Shown one piece after another: positions 1 through 5,352 of a stretch of 5,612 nucleotides of DNA. Within the stretch, counting starts at the first letter, position 1, and each line of letters begins with the position of its first letter. The notes beneath the pieces were generated by a model. That model did no database searches and had not been told where the DNA came from. It saw only the letters and a list, made by a program, of their open reading frames with translations. The stretch comes from Spirochaetaceae bacterium (GTDB lineage Bacteria; Spirochaetota; Spirochaetia; Treponematales; Breznakiellaceae): contig JAISCK010000057.1 of assembly GCA_031265635.1 (NCBI GenBank), forward strand, positions 1 through 5,612, in the 5' to 3' direction. Position numbers and translations under genes: made by a program.

Positions 1-892
1 CAATGGCCGAAATATCCATTAAAAATTCGGAACTGAAAGCCGAATAAGGGCTCACCAGGCGGGAAGCGGCGCGGCGCGCCTGAGAACCCGGAAAAAAGGC
101 GGTTTCGTTCCGCTGTTCCTCACCGTCCATGCCCTCGGGATAACGCCGTTCAATAGAACGGAGGGCCGAACTCCGGCTGTACCGGTACACATCGGTCCAC
201 AGGACTTCTTCGATGTAGGGCCCGGCATCCCCGGAAACCGCTTCCGGGTCAGGCGCGGCTTCCGCCCCGGCGGATATAGCATCCGGCGGCGCGCTTTCCC
301 GGGCCTCGTCCTCCCGTGCTTCGTCTTCCTGGGCCGCAATTTCCTGGGCCGCGTCTTCCCGGGACTCGTCCTCCGGTACTTCGTCTTCCTGGTCCGCGTC
401 TTCCCGCACTTCTTCCCTGTCCGGCCTGATCCTGGAACTTTCCGCCATCCGGAGCCTGCCCGAAACATAGGTATACCGCACGATGAGGGTTATGTCATCG
501 GGGCTGTAGTTCCGCTCCTCCGTAAGAACGCCTTCTTCATCGAAGATATCCATGTAGCCGGAACCGTCTTCCCGGAACGACGCGGCGGCCCTGACAACGC
601 CGCTTGTTACTATCCACCGGGTGCTGATAAGTTCCCCTTTCCTGTACAAAAAGTGTTCCTCAACGGCAGAGCCCGCGGGTATGAGGCCGCCGCGCAGGGC
701 TTCGGCCAGGCGGGGAGGAAGACTCCATATCCCGGCGGCCCTGACTTCGAGGGCATAATCCGCTCTCAGGGCAAGGCCGGAAAAGGCCGGTTCCAGGGCC
801 ATACCCGCCGCGTTGGAAATATACCAGCCGTCGGAAAACAGCAGGGCGGCGGAATAAAACAGCAGGAACGCGGCGGCGTATTTCTTAGTCAA
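1..892 (-). CDS. Exported protein with acidic repeat region, C-terminus beyond left edge (partial)
   Basis: The frame is open without a stop from 892 to the left edge (297 residues seen). I do not recognise the family. Residues 1-20 (MTKKYAAAFLLFYSAALLFS) form a signal peptide with a KK n-region and probable cleavage before DGWY. Residues about 80-150 alternate short beta strands and turns (YRKGEL, FDEEGVL, YVSGRL), resembling MORN- or YD-type hairpin repeats only in style. Residues about 155-222 are an Asp/Glu/Ala-rich, low-complexity and probably disordered linker containing an internal DNA repeat. A second ordered part follows from about 226 (YIEEVLWTDVYRY). The chosen TTG start overlaps the end of ftsY (TTGACTAA) and suits termination-reinitiation. 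An in-frame ATG at 919 would add nine residues before the same signal peptide but has no Shine-Dalgarno. It is last in the visible operon and probably periplasmic or surface-exposed. Confidence 0.72.
   Translation of the reverse strand, partial: MTKKYAAAFLLFYSAALLFSDGWYISNAAGMALEPAFSGLALRADYALEVRAAGIWSLPPRLAEALRGGLIPAGSAVEEHFLYRKGELISTRWIVTSGVVRAAASFREDGSGYMDIFDEEGVLTEERNYSPDDITLIVRYTYVSGRLRMAESSRIRPDREEVREDADQEDEVPEDESREDAAQEIAAQEDEAREDEARESAPPDAISAGAEAAPDPEAVSGDAGPYIEEVLWTDVYRYSRSSALRSIERRYPEGMDGEEQRNETAFFPGSQARRAASRLVSPYSAFSSEFLMDISAI
290..391 (-). repeat. 60-base-period tandem repeat coding for acidic linker
   Basis: Two imperfect copies start with CAGGAAGACGAAG at 391 and at 331 (read leftward), exactly 60 bases apart. 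Each stays similar for about 40 bases, through GGAGGACGAG and CCCGGGAA. They encode QEDEVPEDESRE and QEDEAREDEARE. The 60-base period is 20 codons, so copy-number change would keep frame. It probably arose by in-frame duplication inside the linker of the exported protein. Confidence 0.7.
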
Positions 893-1751
893 GGCCGGTA
901 AACCCCCAGGCGTATTCATGGGGATTAAAACGATGGAGGTCTCCATAGCCTTCGCCGTCGCATATCCATACTACAGGAAGTTCAAGACTGCCGGAAAGGG
1001 AAAAGGCTATGCCTCCCCGCGCGCTGGAATCGTATTTGGTAAGGATGACGCCGTCCAGGGACAGGGCCTCATGAAAAATTTCGGCCTGGGCAAGGGCGTT
1101 TCTTCCGGTAGTGGAATCAAGCACCAGGTATTTACGGTAGCCTTCTTCCCCTGATTTGGACACGACCACCCGGTCTATTTTCCTCAGTTCCTCAACAAGG
1201 GCGCTTTTGGTATGCATTCTCCCGGCTGTGTCGGCTATGACGAGGTCCCCGCCTCCGGCCCCGGCCGCTTCCAGGGCGTCGTAGATTACCGCCGCCGGAT
1301 CGCCGCCCTGTTTGTGGGCCACGACCCGCACCGAAAGCCTTTCGCCGTGTATTTTAAGCTGGTCAGCGGCGGCGGCCCTGAATGTATCCGCCGCGGCGAG
1401 TATGGGGCGGCGGCCTTCGGACGCGTAATACGCTGCGAGTTTGGCGGCGCTGGTGGTCTTGCCCACTCCGTTTACCCCAAGCAGAAGTATGACACGGCTT
1501 TCTTCTTCCCGGACAGGACAAGGAAGCATGGCCTCAAGAAGAACGGCAAGACGCCCGCGTATTTCGTCCGGACCGGTGATCCTGTTTTTTTTGCAGTCTT
1601 CCTCAAGGGCCTCCACGGTCCTGAATGCCTCAGCCGCGCCAAAATCCCCTTCTACCAGAAGGTCCGCGAGGTCTTCAAAAAAACCGTCCTGGTTTGATTT
1701 GCCAAGGCCGAAAAAATTTTTTATCCTTTCCCCAAAACCTGTTTTTTTCAT
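885..1751 (-). CDS. ftsY: Signal recognition particle receptor FtsY
   Basis: The 288-residue protein is the SRP-receptor GTPase that docks ribosome-SRP complexes at the inner membrane and hands nascent chains to the Sec translocon. Visible motifs are the P-loop GVNGVGKTT (92-100), DTFRAAA (122-128), QGGDPAAV (148-155), DTAGR (174-178), LDSTTGRNAL (211-220) and G4 TKYD (238-241, usually TKLD). The N domain spans about 1-80 and the G domain about 85-288. The acidic A domain of E. coli FtsY is absent. The N-terminus starts almost at once with a basic amphipathic stretch (GERIKNFFGLGK) that fits the membrane-targeting helix. GEGYGDLHRF near the C-terminus matches the family's closing GE-x-x-x-DL-x-x-F element. 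The ATG shares a base with the previous gene's stop (TAATG) and lacks a clear Shine-Dalgarno, so coupling is likely. FtsY rather than Ffh: no M domain, and the N/G motifs are FtsY type. Confidence 0.96.
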   Translation of the reverse strand: MKKTGFGERIKNFFGLGKSNQDGFFEDLADLLVEGDFGAAEAFRTVEALEEDCKKNRITGPDEIRGRLAVLLEAMLPCPVREEESRVILLLGVNGVGKTTSAAKLAAYYASEGRRPILAAADTFRAAAADQLKIHGERLSVRVVAHKQGGDPAAVIYDALEAAGAGGGDLVIADTAGRMHTKSALVEELRKIDRVVVSKSGEEGYRKYLVLDSTTGRNALAQAEIFHEALSLDGVILTKYDSSARGGIAFSLSGSLELPVVWICDGEGYGDLHRFNPHEYAWGFTGLD

Positions 1752-3190
1752 TACCGCACCAACTGAACCGGGGGCCGCTCCGATGAAGAGGTATAAATCA
1801 CATAACGCACTATGGATTCGGCAAGAAAGAACCCCATGGCCCCCCAGGAGATGTTGCTTGCCAGCCCGTAATTTATCGCGGAATTGTAGAGGATGGGATT
1901 TCCCGAAACATTGTAGCCTAAAGTATAGGCGTTCTTCATGCCGGTAATCAGCACGGCCAGAGACAGGGAAATCCAGAAGCGGCCAAAGGCGCCGTAGAAT
2001 TTGCGGCGCAGGTTGTTGACGCTCCTTGACTCGGGAATCTCTACCGGCAGCGGACGGACCGTCATCGCCCCTTCATAATCCTGGAATATAACCCTGGCCT
2101 GTTCGCCGTCCTGATTTTCCACCAGCACATACTGGCTCACATACGGCGGCACTTCAAAACTTAAAGGCGTCCTTCCTATAAATTGGGAACCAAGATACAC
2201 AAGGGCGCCTTCTTCATCGCTTTGTATCTCAACGGTTTTTGAAAGGAGGGGGGTAAGGTTGATATACAGTTCGGCAATTTCGCCGGGCCCAAGTTCCAGT
2301 ACCGCCGCCGCGTCCTGGTAGCCGCTGCTGTAGGCGCTTACCGAAAACTCGCCGGGAAAAAGATCAAGAGCGAATTCCCCGCCCCTGCCGGCCAGGGAAT
2401 TATCAACGGTAAGCGACGCGGAGGAAGGTTCGGCTTTCACCGCCACCCGTACGGGTTCTGTTCCCGCGGCAAGGGAACCAAGGGAAAGTCCGAGGGCGGC
2501 AAGGGAAGCCTCCCTGTCCCCGGTTGAAAAGAGGGTGAAATCTTCGTAAATATAACGCTGGGCGTAGAGGGCGTAGATCTTTACGGAAACATATATGCGT
2601 CCGTGATATTCTGAAATGGAACCCGACAGAAAGGCGTCGGCCTTCCGGGTCCGGCAGAAAGCGTATTCCCCGCCCGGTTCGGGCGGAGGCGGCGGGCTCT
2701 CCGAGGCGAGGATAAAAACCGGCGACGCTTCTATGACGGGGATATCCGTTTCCGCGCTACGGAGCGCCTCCTCAAGTTTGACTATTTCGTTGTCTATGGC
2801 CCGCAGTTCCTTGCGGTACTTCCAGCGCCGTTCTCCCCTGAAAAGAAGCTCGTCCCTGCTTTTCTGCTTCGCGTCAAGGGCCGACGCGGCGGCTTTGACT
2901 GCCCTGCTCCGCTCATAATCCCGGTAAAACGCAAGCTCTTCCCCGGACCGTATATGGTATTGCACCCTCCATAACGAATCGACCAGTTCCCGTATAATGA
3001 GTTCGCCCAGGACAGCCTGGGAAGGGGGAAGCGCCGATGTGTCAAAGGCGGTAACGGCGAGGGTCCATTCGGTGTTGAACACGGGTTTTTCCGCCGCCGC
3101 CTCGGCCTTTGCCCTGGCGGAAAGGGGAGAGAGGACAACGGCCAGCAGAATGGCGCATAACACCTTACGCGTCTTTGTTTTTCCAGGCAA
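1751..3190 (-). CDS. Exported PEGA-domain membrane protein with TolB/CsgG-like N-terminal region
   Basis: A 479-residue envelope protein of unknown role. In order: a signal peptide (n-region KTKTRK, core LCAILLAVVL, likely cut after SARA, about residue 27); a region reminiscent of TolB/CsgG-type domains in two parts (about 38-82, LAVTAFDTS..., and 183-215, ADAFLSGSISEYHGRIYVSV), split by a charged coiled coil (about 85-148) and a PPPPPEP linker (166-172); two PEGA-like beta repeats (about 247-315, with LFPGEFSVSAYSSGY, and 318-372, with YLGSQFIGRTPLSFEVPP); and two hydrophobic helices (about 404-422 and 445-465). The start is uncertain. TTG at 3190 lies 10 bases after AGGAG and supplies the positive n-region; GTG at 3163, one base after the prfB stop, has no Shine-Dalgarno and loses the charges. 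It sits between prfB and ftsY. PEGA domains occur in bacterial envelope proteins; partners here are unknown. Confidence 0.8.
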   Translation of the reverse strand: MPGKTKTRKVLCAILLAVVLSPLSARAKAEAAAEKPVFNTEWTLAVTAFDTSALPPSQAVLGELIIRELVDSLWRVQYHIRSGEELAFYRDYERSRAVKAAASALDAKQKSRDELLFRGERRWKYRKELRAIDNEIVKLEEALRSAETDIPVIEASPVFILASESPPPPPEPGGEYAFCRTRKADAFLSGSISEYHGRIYVSVKIYALYAQRYIYEDFTLFSTGDREASLAALGLSLGSLAAGTEPVRVAVKAEPSSASLTVDNSLAGRGGEFALDLFPGEFSVSAYSSGYQDAAAVLELGPGEIAELYINLTPLLSKTVEIQSDEEGALVYLGSQFIGRTPLSFEVPPYVSQYVLVENQDGEQARVIFQDYEGAMTVRPLPVEIPESRSVNNLRRKFYGAFGRFWISLSLAVLITGMKNAYTLGYNVSGNPILYNSAINYGLASNISWGAMGFFLAESIVRYVIYTSSSERPPVQLVR

Positions 3191-4275
3191 AACGCAGGTA
3201 CTCCTCGATAAAGGGATCAATATCCCCGTCCATGACCGCCTGAATGTTTCCTGCCTCCGCCTTGGTACGGTAGTCCTTGACCAGGGTATAGGGCTGGAAC
3301 ACATAGGAGCGTATCTGGTTCCCCCAGGAAATATCCTTTTTTTCCTGGGCAAAGCGCTCGTTTTCTTTTTCCTTTTCCTGCCTGTAGTATTCGTAGAGCC
3401 GCGCCTTGAGCATGCTCATTGCCGTGGCCCGGTTCATGGTCTGGCTCCGCTCGCTCTGGCAGGCCACCACTATGCCTGTGGGCAGATGGGTAAAGCGCAC
3501 GGCGCTGTCCGTCTTGTTGACATGCTGGCCTCCCGCGCCGCCTGAGCGGTAGGTATCCACCCGGAGATCCTCGCTGCGTATTTCCACCTCCACAGAGTCG
3601 TCAATAACGGGAAACGCATAAACCGAGGCAAAGGAAGTATGCCGCCGGGCATTGGCGTCAAAGGGGGAAATACGCACCAGGCGGTGTACCCCCGATTCGC
3701 CCTTGAGATAACCGTAGGCATAATCGCCGTCTATGCGTACCGTGGCTGATTTGATGCCCCCCTCGGCCTCCAGACGGTCAACTTCCACTATGGTATAAGC
3801 CCTGCGTTCCGCCCAGCGGAGGTACATGCGGAAGAGCATACCCGCCCAGTCACAGGCCTCGGTTCCTCCGGCGCCTGAATGTATCGTAAGAAAACAGCCA
3901 TTCCGGTCAACCTCGCCCGACATAAGCTCAAGGAGATTCTGTTTTTCGTACTTCGCCTCCAGTTTCCCAAGGGTTTCCTCAATTTCAGAAGCCTCTCCCT
4001 CTTCACCCGCTTCTTCGGAAAGCTCGCAAAGCACTTCGAGGTCGTCTATGCCCTGTACCAGGGCCTTCCACGGCTCATAACGGGCCTTGATGGACTTGAG
4101 TTCGGCCATGGTTTTTTCGGCCCCGGGACCGTCATTCCAGAAATCACTTTCACAGGTCCTGGCCTCCAGGGCGGCTATTTTCTCACTGAACGCGGCGTCT
4201 TCAAAGACGCCCCCAAGTTTCGTAGATTCTCGCCTTGAGGTCTTTGATTGAAATGCTTAATTCTGATAGTACCAT
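3165..4275 (-). CDS. prfB: Peptide chain release factor 2 (programmed +1 frameshift)
   Basis: RF2 ends translation at UGA and UAA. The gene is in two frames. ATG at 4275 opens a 24-codon zero frame (MVLSELSISIKDLK...GRL) that stops at an in-frame TGA (4203-4201). Skipping the T at 4203 continues as EDAAFSEKIAALEA...SDFWND and on to TAA at 3167-3165, giving 369 residues, the normal RF2 length. The join is typical of the family: the shift codon is CTT-TGA behind GGGGG. Key motifs in the joined numbering are SPF at 203-205 (stop-codon recognition) and GGQ at 248-250 (peptidyl-tRNA hydrolysis; the Gln is usually methylated by PrmC), followed by HVNKTDSAVR. AGGAAG at 4286-4281 is the Shine-Dalgarno. 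The ATG shares its A with the stop of the Cas2-like gene (TAATG). The in-frame ATG at 4109 is internal and would remove most of domain 1. Confidence 0.96.
4201..4215 (-). promoter_or_regulatory. RF2 autoregulatory +1 frameshift site
   Basis: Read on the minus strand the site is TGGGGGCGTCTTTGA. This parallels the known prfB signal AGGGGGTATCTTTGA: a G-rich internal Shine-Dalgarno, a three-base spacer, the slippery CTT codon, then in-frame TGA (codon 25). In known cases low RF2 lets the ribosome pause at UGA and slip +1, so RF2 controls its own synthesis. The base after TGA is A here rather than the common C. The translation resumes as a convincing RF2 sequence, which supports function. Confidence 0.93.
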
Positions 4276-4646
4276 TACTTCTTCCTGATTGTTTTGATAA
4301 GCGCGGATTTACGGAGATTCCCGGACGCCTCTTTTACCGCCGGTTTTTTGACAACAGGCGCGGCGTCTTCTTCCCCTCCCCTGGCTACAAGACGGCGCCA
4401 TTTTTTATCCTTCAAACTGGAAAGTACCAGCGTACCTTCCAGAGGGTACTGAAAGAATCTGATCCGGTCAAAGGCGTCGGTCAAGCGGTCCATATCCCGT
4501 TTCACCCTGGTCAAGGTAGAAGGGGAAACTACCGTGGATTCCCACAGCCCCCTCTGCACTCTCTCAAACCCGTATTGTCCCAGAAGGCTGGCAAGCTCCT
4601 TCGCCCGCTCTTCGGAACCGGGATCAACGGCAACGGATACATACAT
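4275..4646 (-). CDS. Stand-alone Cas2-like ferredoxin-fold protein
   Basis: A 123-residue protein. Residues 1-89 match the layout of Cas2-family proteins: a first strand MYVSVAVDP with Asp8 where Cas2 has its metal-binding Asp, a helix SEERAKELASLLGQYG, then FERVQRGLWES at the second strand, a helix (about 43-60), and IRFFQYPLEGTLVL at the later strands. Residues 90-123 are an added Lys-rich tail without clear fold. No cas1, effector gene or repeat array is present, so an adaptation role is unlikely. Cas2 relatives include the VapD RNases and other small RNA-related proteins; RNA binding or cleavage is possible but unproven. The gene opens the operon with its own promoter and no Shine-Dalgarno, and its stop overlaps the prfB start (TAATG), which hints at a link with translation. 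The fold call is by eye from sequence pattern and could be wrong. Confidence 0.6.
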   Translation of the reverse strand: MYVSVAVDPGSEERAKELASLLGQYGFERVQRGLWESTVVSPSTLTRVKRDMDRLTDAFDRIRFFQYPLEGTLVLSSLKDKKWRRLVARGGEEDAAPVVKKPAVKEASGNLRKSALIKTIRKK

Positions 4647-4681
4647 AATACTAGAGTACGAAAAAGGAGCCTTTCTGTCAA
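4647..4681 (-). promoter_or_regulatory. Sigma-70-type promoter of the Cas2-like/prfB/ftsY operon
   Basis: TTGACA (4681-4676), a 17-base spacer and TACTCT (4658-4653) are followed by AGTATT and the ATG. The -35 is perfect and the -10 is weak (3 of 6). The A of the ATG is the seventh base after the -10, so the transcript would begin at or next to the start codon. No Shine-Dalgarno precedes the ATG. The promoter begins 14 bases past the stop of the nuclease-like gene. AAAGG/CCTTT within the spacer is too tight to be a convincing terminator, so read-through from upstream remains possible. Confidence 0.6.
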
Positions 4682-4695
4682 ACCGGGTCCGGCGC

Positions 4696-5232
4696 TTACC
4701 ACTCCCTGGGTTTGAAGCCCTCCGGAACGCTTATCTTTATCGTGTCTCCCGACTGCTCCAAGACAAAAAAACCGCTCTTGACGGCAAAGGCCTTTACCCC
4801 ATCCGAAGCTATCGCGCCGGCCACCGCTCCCAGGAGCTTCCGTTTGTCCCCATGCTCATCGGCGTAGAGCCGCAGTTTTTCCATGCGCCGCAGATGGTCC
4901 CGTACATCGTTATCGGTCAGGGTGGTCTTCACCTCCACCGCCAGGGCCGTATCCCCGTTCTCAAGCAGTATATCAACTTCGGCAACATACACGCCGAGGG
5001 AATCCCTGTAACGCACATTGGGCGCCACCTTTCCGAAGACATAGCCCAGTTTGTTGAATTTTTCCATGATATTGGGGACGATAAGTTCTTCCACCAAATC
5101 GCCGATGCGGCTGCCCAGTTTGCTGATTTTACGGTCGGTTTCCTGGAACTTGCGGTCTGTTTCCTGGAACATGGCCCAGACCTTTTCAAAAGTCAGGCCC
5201 ATTTGCGGTTCGCGCGCGGATTGTTCTGCCAT
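4696..5232 (-). CDS. PD-(D/E)XK nuclease-like protein with N-terminal coiled coil (DUF3782-like)
   Basis: A 178-residue cytoplasmic protein with no signal peptide. Residues 15-50 form a predicted coiled coil containing FQETDRK twice in tandem (22-28 and 29-35). A PD-(D/E)XK-type core follows: a possible helix Glu at E48/E49, then VAEVDILLENG with Asp87, a turn, and LAVEVKTTLT with Glu100 and Lys102, the classic D...ExK arrangement. Residues 108-125 are a helix (DVRDHLRRMEKLRLYA), and strands near 133-160 complete the fold. Small proteins of this design (DUF3782 and relatives) recur in several copies in spirochaete and cyanobacterial genomes; their function is not known to me, and no methylase or antitoxin partner is visible. 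The ATG at 5232 lacks a Shine-Dalgarno but sits seven bases after a good -10, so leaderless translation is the likely reading. Internal ATGs at codons 11 and 21 also lack ribosome sites. Confidence 0.8.
   Translation of the reverse strand: MAEQSAREPQMGLTFEKVWAMFQETDRKFQETDRKISKLGSRIGDLVEELIVPNIMEKFNKLGYVFGKVAPNVRYRDSLGVYVAEVDILLENGDTALAVEVKTTLTDNDVRDHLRRMEKLRLYADEHGDKRKLLGAVAGAIASDGVKAFAVKSGFFVLEQSGDTIKISVPEGFKPREW
5110..5169 (-). repeat. 21-base tandem repeat in the coiled coil
   Basis: Two adjacent 21-base copies within this interval (TTCCAGGAAACAGACCGCAA and TTCCAGGAAACCGACCGTAA, each plus one base) encode FQETDRK twice. The unit is one heptad, so gain or loss changes coiled-coil length without shifting the frame or the helical register. 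Confidence 0.75.
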
Positions 5233-5250
5233 ATAAAGAATTTACTTTAT
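5233..5250. promoter_or_regulatory. Inverted repeat framing the -10 element (possible operator)
   Basis: On the plus strand ATAAAG-aattta-CTTTAT has perfect 6-base arms around a 6-base centre, and that centre is exactly the -10 hexamer of the nuclease-like gene. A dimeric repressor bound here would cover the -10 and the transcription start. The arms are AT-rich, so chance occurrence is plausible. Confidence 0.35.
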
Positions 5251-5267
5251 CGCTATACGCTTGTCAA
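5233..5267 (-). promoter_or_regulatory. Sigma-70-type promoter of the nuclease-like gene, probably leaderless
   Basis: TTGACA (5267-5262), exactly 17 bases, then TAAATT (5244-5239). Six bases (CTTTAT) separate the -10 from the ATG, putting the expected transcription start on the A of the start codon. There is no Shine-Dalgarno. This is the best-matched promoter in the window. Confidence 0.7.
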
Positions 5268-5316
5268 CGCGCGGCAATGCTCCGCTTTTTCGGGCGGGCT
5301 ATTTCGGGAATTGCTC

Positions 5317-5352
5317 TGGACGAAGGGCCTCTTTGCCGATTATTATAGTATT
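5317..5352 (+). promoter_or_regulatory. Likely promoter of the rightward exported-protein gene, probably leaderless
   Basis: TGGACG (5317-5322), 18 bases, then TATTAT (5341-5346, 5 of 6 matches), then AGTATT and the ATG. Spacing from the -10 to the start codon is the same six bases as at the other two promoters, and AGTATTATG is identical to the Cas2-like start. The overlapping TATAGT (5344-5349) is an alternative -10. The -35 is weak. No Shine-Dalgarno is seen. Confidence 0.45.

Noticed and set aside
52..468. Minus-strand open frame coding for a basic, KT/RK-repeat protein
   Set aside because: It is a shifted reading of the acidic repeat in the exported protein. The overlapping frame has a signal peptide and stays open over the whole 892 bases, so the basic repeats are an artefact of the GAC/GAA/CGG codons.
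933..946. ATGGAG-gt-CTCCAT palindrome
   Set aside because: It lies within conserved FtsY codons (YGDLH), and its two-base loop and short arms are explained by coding sequence.
653..1947. Plus-strand open frames opposite ftsY and its flanks (653-901, 918-1154, 1212-1697, 1441-1947)
   Set aside because: They are antisense to genes with clear motifs, show no family features of their own, and are expected by chance in GC-rich coding DNA.
3191..3352. Extension of the PEGA protein upstream to the ATG at 3352
   Set aside because: It would overlap the conserved C-terminal part of prfB by nearly 190 bases and place an unlikely Pro/Arg-rich stretch before a clear signal peptide.
3165..4109. prfB starting at the internal ATG at 4109
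   Set aside because: RF2 homology continues upstream in the same frame to the CTT-TGA frameshift site; a start at 4109 loses most of domain 1.
4275..4646. Active CRISPR-Cas locus suggested by the Cas2-like protein
   Set aside because: No direct-repeat array, cas1 or effector gene is in the window, and the neighbours are housekeeping genes.
4659..4675. Possible terminator hairpin (AAAGG...CCTTT plus T run) after the nuclease-like gene
   Set aside because: The loop would be only two bases with five base pairs, and it lies in the spacer of a better-supported promoter.
4248..4715. Plus-strand open frame opposite the Cas2-like gene
   Set aside because: It lies antisense to a gene with its own promoter and family-like pattern, with no ribosome site or recognisable domain.
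5274..5314. GCAAT...ATTGC inverted repeat in the divergent intergenic region
   Set aside because: The five-base arms are 31 bases apart, with no extension and no tie to the promoter elements; within chance expectation.
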